Positions 53,258 through 60,162 of a DNA stretch of 64,000 bases are shown here, piece by piece (positions within the stretch are counted from its first letter, which is position 1; each line of letters opens with the position of its first letter). The position numbers were made by a program, and so were the translations under genes. This DNA is from Lachnospiraceae bacterium. Its GTDB lineage: Bacteria > Bacillota > Clostridia > Lachnospirales > Lachnospiraceae. A model generated the notes under the pieces. That model ran no database searches and was not told where the DNA came from. It was given only the letters and a program-made list of their open reading frames with translations. The stretch is from the NCBI GenBank assembly GCA_022794265.1, contig JAAWEK010000008.1:1-64000 (forward strand), read 5' to 3'.

Positions 53258-53977
53258 ATGTATGTTAATCCAATATACATGCTATGGAACATGATAGAAT
53301 TAGAAAATGTCAGCAAATCATATTCCACAGGGGCTCCCGCTATCAAGGGTATCAGTCTGAAGATTGAAAACGGCGAGTTTGTATTTATAGTCGGCAACAG
53401 TGGTTCCGGCAAATCAACTTTAATTAAACTCTTAATGAAGGAACTGGAGCCTACCAGTGGAAAGATATATGTAAACGGCAGATTTTTAAATAACATGAGA
53501 AGACGAAAGATTGCCGATCACAGAAGGGATATAGGTGTCGTTTTTCAGGATTTCCGTTTGCTTCGTGACAGAAATGTCTATGAAAATATTGCATTTGCCC
53601 AGCGTGTGGTAGAGACACCCATCCGGGTAATACGGAGGCGGGTGCCGGCCATGCTTGCACTGGTTGGACTGTCGGAAAAGTACCGCTCATATCCGAAAGA
53701 ATTATCCGGTGGAGAGCAGCAGAGGGTTGCACTGGCCAGGGCATTGGTAAATAATCCTTCGATTTTACTGGCGGATGAACCTACTGGTAATCTGGACCCA
53801 AAGAATTCCTGGGAGATTATGAAGCTTCTGGAGGAGATAAATAAACGCGGTACCACGGTTGTGGTAGTCACTCATAACAGGGAAATTGTAGATGCAATGA
53901 ATAAAAGAGTTATAACCATGCATAAGGGCGTTGTCCTGAGTGATGAGAAAAAAGGTGGATATTTGTATGAAGATTAG
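53258..53977 (+). CDS. ftsE: Cell-division ABC ATPase FtsE
   Basis: A 239-residue ATPase with Walker A GNSGSGKST, Q-loop VFQDFRLL, signature LSGGEQQRVALARA, Walker B LLADEPTGNLD and H-loop THNRE. With FtsX it forms a complex that does not transport but activates peptidoglycan hydrolases outside the cell. The start at 53258 follows AAGGAAAGG; an ATG at 53291 (MIELENV) fits the usual family N-terminus but has a weak ribosome site. It overlaps ftsX by 11 bases. Confidence 0.94.
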   Translation: MYVNPIYMLWNMIELENVSKSYSTGAPAIKGISLKIENGEFVFIVGNSGSGKSTLIKLLMKELEPTSGKIYVNGRFLNNMRRRKIADHRRDIGVVFQDFRLLRDRNVYENIAFAQRVVETPIRVIRRRVPAMLALVGLSEKYRSYPKELSGGEQQRVALARALVNNPSILLADEPTGNLDPKNSWEIMKLLEEINKRGTTVVVVTHNREIVDAMNKRVITMHKGVVLSDEKKGGYLYED

Positions 53978-54875
53978 CACGATAGGATACAGTTCCGGTC
54001 AGGGAATTAAGAATATAAAAAGAAATAAGCTGTTTTCTTTGGCATCGGTGGGAACCATAGCGGCATGTATTTTTCTGATGGGACTTTTTTATTCCATTAT
54101 AATAAATGTAAGACATATGATTACAGCAGCCGAAGAATCCGTATGTATCACCGTTTTTTTTGACGAAGGTATTGCCGAAGATAAAATCAGGGAAATCGGA
54201 AATAAGATTAGCAAGCGGATAGAGGTATCACGGCTGGAATTTACTTCAGCAGAGGAGGCGTGGGAGAATTACAAAGTAGATTATTTCGGAGAGAATATTG
54301 AACTGGCGGAAGGTTTTAAAGATGATAACCCGCTGGCAAATTGCGCCTACTATGAAGTATATCTCAACGATTTGTCCATGCAGTCGGCATTAAAGACGAA
54401 TATTGAAGCAATGGAAGGGGTCAGGAGCGTCCGGGCTTCAGATATTACGGCCAATACGCTGTCGGATTTTGCAAAGATAGTGGGATATATTTCTCTGGCT
54501 ATCATTATAATTCTGCTGGCGGTGGGAATTTTCCTGATCAGTAATACTGTTATGATTGGAATTACCGTCCGGAAAGAGGAAATCCGGATTATGAAATTAA
54601 TCGGGGCTACTGATTTCTTTGTACGGTTTCCATTTATTGTGGAAGGTATCATAATAGGGGTTGTTGGGGCGATTATACCAATTGCGGTGCTGATGGTGAT
54701 TTATAATAAGGTCATGTCGTATCTGGTCACACAATTTACATCTTTTACCAGCCGGATATCATTTGTAAGTTCCAGCGATATATTTGCTTTTATGATTCCA
54801 ATGGCACTGATTATTGGGTCAGGCATTGGATTTATCGGCAGTATGATAACGATTCGAAAACATTTGAAAGTGTAG
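53967..54875 (+). CDS. ftsX: Cell-division membrane protein FtsX
   Basis: A 302-residue protein with four membrane helices: one after GIKNIKRNKLFSLASVGTI (about 22-45), then an extracellular domain (about 50-170), then three helices. The stretch IRIMKLIGATDFFVRFPFIVEG between helices 2 and 3 is typical of FtsX. It transmits FtsE ATP hydrolysis to extracellular hydrolases, most likely the M23 protein encoded next. The ATG at 53967 lies inside the ftsE end. Confidence 0.94.
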   Translation: MKISTIGYSSGQGIKNIKRNKLFSLASVGTIAACIFLMGLFYSIIINVRHMITAAEESVCITVFFDEGIAEDKIREIGNKISKRIEVSRLEFTSAEEAWENYKVDYFGENIELAEGFKDDNPLANCAYYEVYLNDLSMQSALKTNIEAMEGVRSVRASDITANTLSDFAKIVGYISLAIIIILLAVGIFLISNTVMIGITVRKEEIRIMKLIGATDFFVRFPFIVEGIIIGVVGAIIPIAVLMVIYNKVMSYLVTQFTSFTSRISFVSSSDIFAFMIPMALIIGSGIGFIGSMITIRKHLKV

Positions 54876-54910
54876 CAGTAAACAAAATAATAAAATGGAG
54901 GATGATTTCT

Positions 54911-56122
54911 TTGAAAAACAAAAAGTATTTTGCGGTATGTTTTTTGATTGCAGCAATAGTGGGAATACTGGCGGCTCAGCCTCTCTGGGCTACCAGTATA
55001 GAGGATGAAAAGAAAAAGCAGAAAGAAATGGAAGAAGATTTAAAGGATTATCAGAGCATGCTGGATAATCTGGAGTCTCTGCGTTCGGATACAAAAGCAT
55101 ATATTCAGGCTTTGGACGAACAGCTTACGGCAGTAACCAATCATCTGAACGAACTGAACGGACAGATGACGGCCAAGCAGGCAGCGATTGATGAAATCAA
55201 TCAGAATCTGTCACAGCAGGAAGCGGATATCAGCCAGCAGTATGAGGCAATGAAAAAAAGAATACAGTTTATGTTTGAGAATGGAAATACATATTATCTT
55301 GACATGTTACTGGGTTCTGACAGTATGGCAGATTTTCTGAACCGGGCGGAATATATGAAGGAAATAACGGATTATGACAGAAATATGCTGAATAAGATGA
55401 AAGAGACAAAGATACAGATTGAAAATACTAAAACCCTGCTTGAGGCAGAAAAACAGAATCTTGCAGAGATGACGGCCCAGGCGGAAAGTGAAAAGAATTC
55501 CGTTGAAGCACTGGTGGCAGACAAGCGGCAGCAGCTGCTTAACACAGAGAATCAGATTGATGCCGCTCAGATGGATATTGAAAACCAGCAGGAGGAAATT
55601 GAGGCTCAGAAACAGCTGGTAGCAGAACTGGAGGAAATCGAGCGGAAACGAAAAGAAGAAGAAGAACGGAGACGCCGGGAAGCAGAATTGAAACAGCAGC
55701 AGGCACAGATACCTAATTATGACGGTGGCACTTTTATGTGGCCTCTGCCTGGAAATTACCGGATAACTTCACAATATGGCTATCGTACGGACCCGATTAC
55801 AGGAGCAGCATCATCTTATCACAACGGTGTGGATATAGGCGCACCGACAGGAACAGAAATTCACGCAGTATACGACGGGGAAGTAGCATGGGCATATTAC
55901 AGTACCACAGCTGGCAACTGGATAGGCATAGATCACGGCGATGGCTTATATACTGTATATATGCATGCTTCTGCATTGCTGGTTTCTGAAGGTGACAAAG
56001 TTTCCAAGGGAGATGTAATTGCCCTTGTAGGATCTACCGGCAGGTCAACCGCACCGCATCTGCATTTAAGTGTGAGAAAGAATGGTTCCTATGTAGATCC
56101 GCATTTGTATTTGAATTATTAG
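54911..56122 (+). CDS. Secreted coiled-coil M23 peptidase (EnvC/PcsB-like hydrolase)
   Basis: A 403-residue exported protein with a signal peptide (about 1-27, ending QPLWA), two long coiled-coil segments (about 28-110 and 150-265, rich in E, K, Q and A) and a C-terminal M23 domain (about 285-400). Zinc ligands are in YHNGVDIGAP and HLHLSV. The coiled coil plus M23 layout and the position after ftsEX point to the hydrolase that FtsEX activates for cell separation. The likely start is TTG at 54911, eight bases after GGAGG; the ATG at 54902 is too close to that site. Confidence 0.92.
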   Translation: MKNKKYFAVCFLIAAIVGILAAQPLWATSIEDEKKKQKEMEEDLKDYQSMLDNLESLRSDTKAYIQALDEQLTAVTNHLNELNGQMTAKQAAIDEINQNLSQQEADISQQYEAMKKRIQFMFENGNTYYLDMLLGSDSMADFLNRAEYMKEITDYDRNMLNKMKETKIQIENTKTLLEAEKQNLAEMTAQAESEKNSVEALVADKRQQLLNTENQIDAAQMDIENQQEEIEAQKQLVAELEEIERKRKEEEERRRREAELKQQQAQIPNYDGGTFMWPLPGNYRITSQYGYRTDPITGAASSYHNGVDIGAPTGTEIHAVYDGEVAWAYYSTTAGNWIGIDHGDGLYTVYMHASALLVSEGDKVSKGDVIALVGSTGRSTAPHLHLSVRKNGSYVDPHLYLNY

Positions 56123-56171
56123 TGTTTTTCTGGCACTGAGCGCCGATTATAGTTGAAAGAAGGACGGATGA

Positions 56172-57410
56172 ATGGAGGAGAAAAAAGAGTATTACCGTGG
56201 ATTACGGACAGGAATTATCAGTACGCTGGTAATCACATTATCAGTATTTCTGTTATTTATTATTTCAAATAAAATTAAAAATCTAGGCTTTGATTTTGGA
56301 AGTACCAGCAGAAATGAATCGCAGATAGATAGTATGTACGGAAAAGGTTCTGCGGATAAATTGAAATTGATTCAGCAATACATCGATGCATATTATATTG
56401 ATGACCCGGATAGAGAAGATGTGCTGGCCGGTATGATGAAAGGCATGATAACTTCATTAGAAGATCCTTATTCGGTTTACTATACGTCGGAAGAATATGC
56501 AGATCTTATGACTTCCACCAGCGGTTCTTATTATGGCATTGGTGTTAGTGTAACTCAAAATCTGGAGACTGGTATTATAACCATAGTAAAAGTATTTAAA
56601 ACATCGCCTGCCAGAGAAGCGGGAATGAAAGACGGTGATATCTTATATGCTGTTGAAGGCAAAGAAGTGACCGGACAGGATTTATCCTCAGTAGTTGCAG
56701 AAATTAAAGGAAGAAAGAATACAAAAGTCAATGTTACAGTTTTGAGAAACGGAGAGAAGATTGATTTATCTATTGAGCGCCGGGAAGTTGAGATGGACAC
56801 GGTCGAATATAAAATGTTAGATAACGGCGTTGGTTATTTATATATCAGTGAGTTTGACGGAGTGACTACGAAACAGGTTGAAAATGCCATTAAAGATTTG
56901 CTTTCACAGGGAATGACTTCTATTGTAGTGGATTTAAGGGATAATCCTGGTGGAAGACTGGATGTGGTAGAGGATATTATGGATATGTTTCTGCCGAAAG
57001 ATAAACTTCTGATGTATATGGAATACAAGAGCGGCGAAAGAAAGGATTCTTACTCCAGAACCAACGGACTGATACCGGATATGCCGATGACCGTGCTGAT
57101 TAATCAAAACAGTGCCAGTGCATCGGAATTGTTTACTGGCGCCATTCAGAGTTATGAGCGGGGTAAGGTTGTAGGTGTTACTTCTTTTGGAAAAGGAATC
57201 GTTCAAAGTATCTTCCAACTGGATGATGGAACAGCACTGAAGCTGACGACTGCCAAGTATTATTTGCCAAATGGCGAGAATATTCATAAAGAAGGAATTA
57301 AACCGGATGTGGTTGTAGAACTGCCGGAAGGTATAAAAAGCTGTTGGGAGCTTTCGGAGGAAGAAGATAATCAGTTGCAGAAAGCCATTTCTCTGCTGGT
57401 TGAATCGTGA
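56172..57410 (+). CDS. S41 carboxyl-terminal processing protease
   Basis: A 412-residue membrane-anchored protease with one N-terminal helix (about 13-35), a PDZ domain (about 100-190, YYGIGVSVTQ and GMKDGDILYAV) and the S41 core with VVDLRDNPGGRLD, catalytic Ser in NSASASELFTG (about 317) and catalytic Lys in SFGKGIVQS (about 341). CtpA/CtpB proteins cut extracytoplasmic proteins at their C-termini. Its place after ftsEX and the M23 protein suggests control of wall hydrolysis. AAGGACGG lies upstream of the ATG. Confidence 0.93.
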   Translation: MEEKKEYYRGLRTGIISTLVITLSVFLLFIISNKIKNLGFDFGSTSRNESQIDSMYGKGSADKLKLIQQYIDAYYIDDPDREDVLAGMMKGMITSLEDPYSVYYTSEEYADLMTSTSGSYYGIGVSVTQNLETGIITIVKVFKTSPAREAGMKDGDILYAVEGKEVTGQDLSSVVAEIKGRKNTKVNVTVLRNGEKIDLSIERREVEMDTVEYKMLDNGVGYLYISEFDGVTTKQVENAIKDLLSQGMTSIVVDLRDNPGGRLDVVEDIMDMFLPKDKLLMYMEYKSGERKDSYSRTNGLIPDMPMTVLINQNSASASELFTGAIQSYERGKVVGVTSFGKGIVQSIFQLDDGTALKLTTAKYYLPNGENIHKEGIKPDVVVELPEGIKSCWELSEEEDNQLQKAISLLVES

Positions 57411-57436
57411 TGTCGATATTTGTCGAAGGCTTTTTG

Positions 57437-57466
57437 TTGACAAATTATTCCATGTTCCTTTATAAT
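57437..57466 (+). promoter_or_regulatory. Sigma-A promoter of c-di-GMP riboswitch operon
   Basis: TTGACA (57437-57442) and TATAAT (57461-57466) with an 18-base spacer. The expected start is near 57473, at the 5' edge of the aptamer. Confidence 0.75.
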
Positions 57467-57467
57467 A

Positions 57468-57570
57468 CAGCTTGTATTGGCAAACTAATAGAAATATTAG
57501 GACGCAAAGCTGGGAGTCTAAGGTAGGAAATGTTGGGTTTAAAATTTGATATACTATGATAGTTCGGCTG
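57468..57570 (+). ncRNA. Cyclic di-GMP-I (GEMM-I) type riboswitch aptamer
   Basis: The conserved core is readable: GGCAAAC at 57479, a six-pair stem CTAATA / TATTAG closed by a GAAA tetraloop (57485-57500), then GGACGCAAAGC, the tetraloop-receptor halves TCTAAG (57517) and CTATGA (57554), and TAG before the P1 strand. A possible P1 is CAGCT (57468) with GGCTG (57566), although its 5' side lies just before the expected transcript start; TGTATT (57473) with AATACA (57576) is an alternative. The base that is normally the conserved C after TAG reads T (57563). Class assignment is confident; ligand preference is not. Confidence 0.85.
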
Positions 57571-57597
57571 CAGGAAATACATTCTTGCAGTCTTTTT
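57566..57597 (+). terminator. Expression-platform terminator of the riboswitch
   Basis: An 11-pair stem (GGCTGCAGGAA with TTCTTGCAGTC, two G-T pairs), loop of five, then five T. Its 5' arm shares bases with either candidate P1 strand, so ligand-stabilised P1 should prevent the terminator, which predicts an ON switch. Confidence 0.78.
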
Positions 57598-57734
57598 ATG
57601 TTTAAGGAGCGGTAATATATACCTTAGAAATAGTATATGGTTATTCAATATGGATAAAATCAACAAATACTGGTTTGGGTGCACACGAATGGCGTAGGAG
57701 TTGTTTTTAATATAATTTTTTAAGGAGGAATCTA

Positions 57735-58238
57735 ATGGTTTTGAAAAGAATTAATACAATCAAAAGAATAGTAGCAATAGTTTTGATATTTTGTATGTTG
57801 ACAGGAAGTGGTGTCTTTACTGAAGCAGCAACAGGATATAAGAGTAAAAATATGAAAGGAAATCGTTCCTATACCCAATTTAATTGTTCGCTGTACAACA
57901 AGTCAAATTTCTGGGATGTTGAGGTTCATGCGGATGGTACTTCACAGACTTTATGGTGTGGTTCGAAGCCTTTTTATGCTGACAGTATTACGCATAATAA
58001 TATCTTGAGTTGTTCTGGTATTGGCTCTATGAGCATTGGTGGAAATAGAAGTGGTGCAAATTTTTCAACTTCTGTAAGTGGTCATACTGCAACATGGACA
58101 TATACAGCTAGAAATGTTTATCATATTACTGTAAATTATAATTATTATACCAAAGGTTTATTGGGTGCATGGAATTTAAAAATGAGAACAGAAGCGACAA
58201 TTCAATTTGGTGCGTATTTTTATACATTTGGAACCTGA
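57735..58238 (+). CDS. Small secreted protein of unknown family under c-di-GMP riboswitch
   Basis: A 167-residue protein with a clear Sec signal: basic start MVLKRINTIKR, hydrophobic core, and likely cleavage near FTEAATG (about 32-34). The mature 130 residues are rich in Ser, Asn, Thr, Tyr and Gly with alternating pattern suggesting beta strands (TATWTYTARNVYHITVNYNY), three cysteines (FNCS, LWCG, LSCS) and a C-terminus YFYTFGT. I do not recognise the family. AAGGAGG lies eight bases before the ATG. It is the first gene after the riboswitch and is followed by its own terminator-like hairpin, suggesting higher expression than the next two genes. A bacteriocin, adhesin or matrix subunit are all possible. 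Confidence 0.78.
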   Translation: MVLKRINTIKRIVAIVLIFCMLTGSGVFTEAATGYKSKNMKGNRSYTQFNCSLYNKSNFWDVEVHADGTSQTLWCGSKPFYADSITHNNILSCSGIGSMSIGGNRSGANFSTSVSGHTATWTYTARNVYHITVNYNYYTKGLLGAWNLKMRTEATIQFGAYFYTFGT

Positions 58239-58279
58239 TAATTTTATTCATATTATTTCATTATAATATGGATATTAAG

Positions 58280-58336
58280 CAGAAGTCTCTGATTTTAATT
58301 TTAATATGGTAAAGATTTATCAGAGGCTTCTGTTTT
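58280..58336 (+). terminator. Intercistronic terminator-like hairpin
   Basis: Arms CAGAAGTCTCTGAT (58280-58293) and ATCAGAGGCTTCTG (58319-58332) pair over 14 bases with one G-T, loop 25, then four T. It lies between the small secreted protein and the next gene of the same orientation, and probably lets only part of the transcripts through. Confidence 0.7.
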
Positions 58337-58362
58337 GGTATAGAGAGGATGGGATTTGCTAA

Positions 58363-60162
58363 ATGAAAAAAATGAAAGCAAAGTTAGCAGCTGCAATTTT
58401 ATTTATAGTAATTATGGGAATGATTCTTTGTTTATATTATTATAATAACAGAAATTTTGTTATGAAAGAAAAATATAGTTTTAGTGAAGGAAACATGATA
58501 GAAGGTTCAGTTACAAAAGAAGAATGTGAAAATATAAATAGCTTATTGGCGGAAAATGTGTATGAAAATGACAAGTATTATGGTTTTAATGATAATAAAG
58601 AAAATGTTGATTTTTATACTGCTAATGCATTTGCAAAAATTGCTGTAACACTTAAAAATGATGATATGGTTAATTTACTTTGTAGCAAACTTCTATTTCT
58701 AAATAATATAAATACAGATTCCATGAATATATTAAATCTAATTTACTATGTTAACATTTGTAAATCCCTTGGTATTTATTATAACCCTGATATAATATTT
58801 AATAGTTTGAAAAAATATTATGACAGTAATGACAAGCTTTTCTATTTAAACAGTGAAAAGGATAGCATTAACATTAAGATTACATTAACTGCATTATGTT
58901 GTAATACAATAAAAGAAAATGAGTTATTTGATATTTTTGATATAAAAGAAGGGGTGGTTGCTGCATACAATGATTATAAGTTTGATACTTCCGGAGTTTC
59001 TTCCCTATATAATTCCGGGGGGGATATTTTGCATTGCCTGAATGTAATTGGTGAGATAGATATGATAGATTTACAAAAGCATAAATCATGGTTTGAAAAT
59101 TGGAAAAATCAATACGAGTCGATGAATATCGAAAGCGTGGAAAGTCTATTACAATATTCAGAGTTTTATAAGATTGCAAAAATATTTGATAAAAATTATT
59201 CGAATGAAAAAATAAAAAGGTTTTATGACAGCATGAATGGTGAGTATCTTGTTGAAGATATGGATTATTTTATGTTGGTTAATTCTATAGAAAATATTGA
59301 TGAATATAATAATTTTGATTTCAATTCTATACTATTGGATAAAATAAAAGGTTGTATCCAGAGGGGAGAATTGTTTGAATCTAAGATTGACGTACAATCT
59401 ACCCTTTATGGCATACTTTTAGCCGACAAATCCGGTTTTCAATATAACAAAGACAAGGTACAGAATTATATCAATCAAAATTATCAACTCATTGAAGAAA
59501 GCAGAGATCCTTTAGAAATAACAAATTATTTGTACTATACTATTATATTGGAACAAATTATAAATAATTTTAATGTAAAATATGATAGTAGCTTTATTCA
59601 AAAAAAAGTGGACTATGTTTTAAAGAATATAAAATATGATTATGAAAATGGAGAAGAAAGCATACAGGAGACAAGAAAAATTCTTGAAATTATTATGGAT
59701 TTGCAAATACATAATGTTGATATACAGATTACGGAAAAACAAAGAAAAAAGATAAAAAAGGGTTTAAAATCCTGTTGGAAACAAGAAGAGCTTACCAACA
59801 GTTTTTTTATTACGGATATGTATATTATTAGTGATATTCTAAAATTGGATATTGTAAATACAGATGATTTTAATCAGATTCACAATCGACTCTTATCCGA
59901 CGGTGGAAATAAAATGTATAATGATAAGACTATGGCAGCAGATATTTTTACTACTTATAAATTTGAAATCTGTCTGGAACGAATGAATAATTATGATTAT
60001 TTGGAAGAAAAAAAGAAATTTGCCGAGTCTTTGAAAATAAAAGAAGGAATTTATTGTCTGTATAATGATTCTGAAAATTTGGTAATAGAATTAGCATCTG
60101 TACTTTATGGAAATATTATTTGCAAACAGGAAATTGGAGGGGATAAGTTTGATATCAATTAA
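58363..60162 (+). CDS. Membrane-anchored helical repeat protein of unknown family
   Basis: A 599-residue protein. Basic N-terminus MKKMKAK, one membrane helix (about 8-26), then about 570 residues rich in Asn, Ile, Lys, Asp and Tyr with regular helix pairs, which could form an alpha/alpha repeat or toroid; this is a guess from the pattern. I see no catalytic motif and do not recognise the family. The gene is strikingly AT-rich in all codon positions compared with the rest of the window. It overlaps the ABC transporter gene by 14 bases and is probably its partner, and may act as immunity, maturation or assembly factor for the small secreted protein. Confidence 0.78.
   Translation: MKKMKAKLAAAILFIVIMGMILCLYYYNNRNFVMKEKYSFSEGNMIEGSVTKEECENINSLLAENVYENDKYYGFNDNKENVDFYTANAFAKIAVTLKNDDMVNLLCSKLLFLNNINTDSMNILNLIYYVNICKSLGIYYNPDIIFNSLKKYYDSNDKLFYLNSEKDSINIKITLTALCCNTIKENELFDIFDIKEGVVAAYNDYKFDTSGVSSLYNSGGDILHCLNVIGEIDMIDLQKHKSWFENWKNQYESMNIESVESLLQYSEFYKIAKIFDKNYSNEKIKRFYDSMNGEYLVEDMDYFMLVNSIENIDEYNNFDFNSILLDKIKGCIQRGELFESKIDVQSTLYGILLADKSGFQYNKDKVQNYINQNYQLIEESRDPLEITNYLYYTIILEQIINNFNVKYDSSFIQKKVDYVLKNIKYDYENGEESIQETRKILEIIMDLQIHNVDIQITEKQRKKIKKGLKSCWKQEELTNSFFITDMYIISDILKLDIVNTDDFNQIHNRLLSDGGNKMYNDKTMAADIFTTYKFEICLERMNNYDYLEEKKKFAESLKIKEGIYCLYNDSENLVIELASVLYGNIICKQEIGGDKFDIN

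Noticed and set aside
57650-57697. A 15-codon open frame between the riboswitch terminator and the first cassette gene
   Set aside because: No ribosome binding site, poor codon pattern and no family match; treated as chance.
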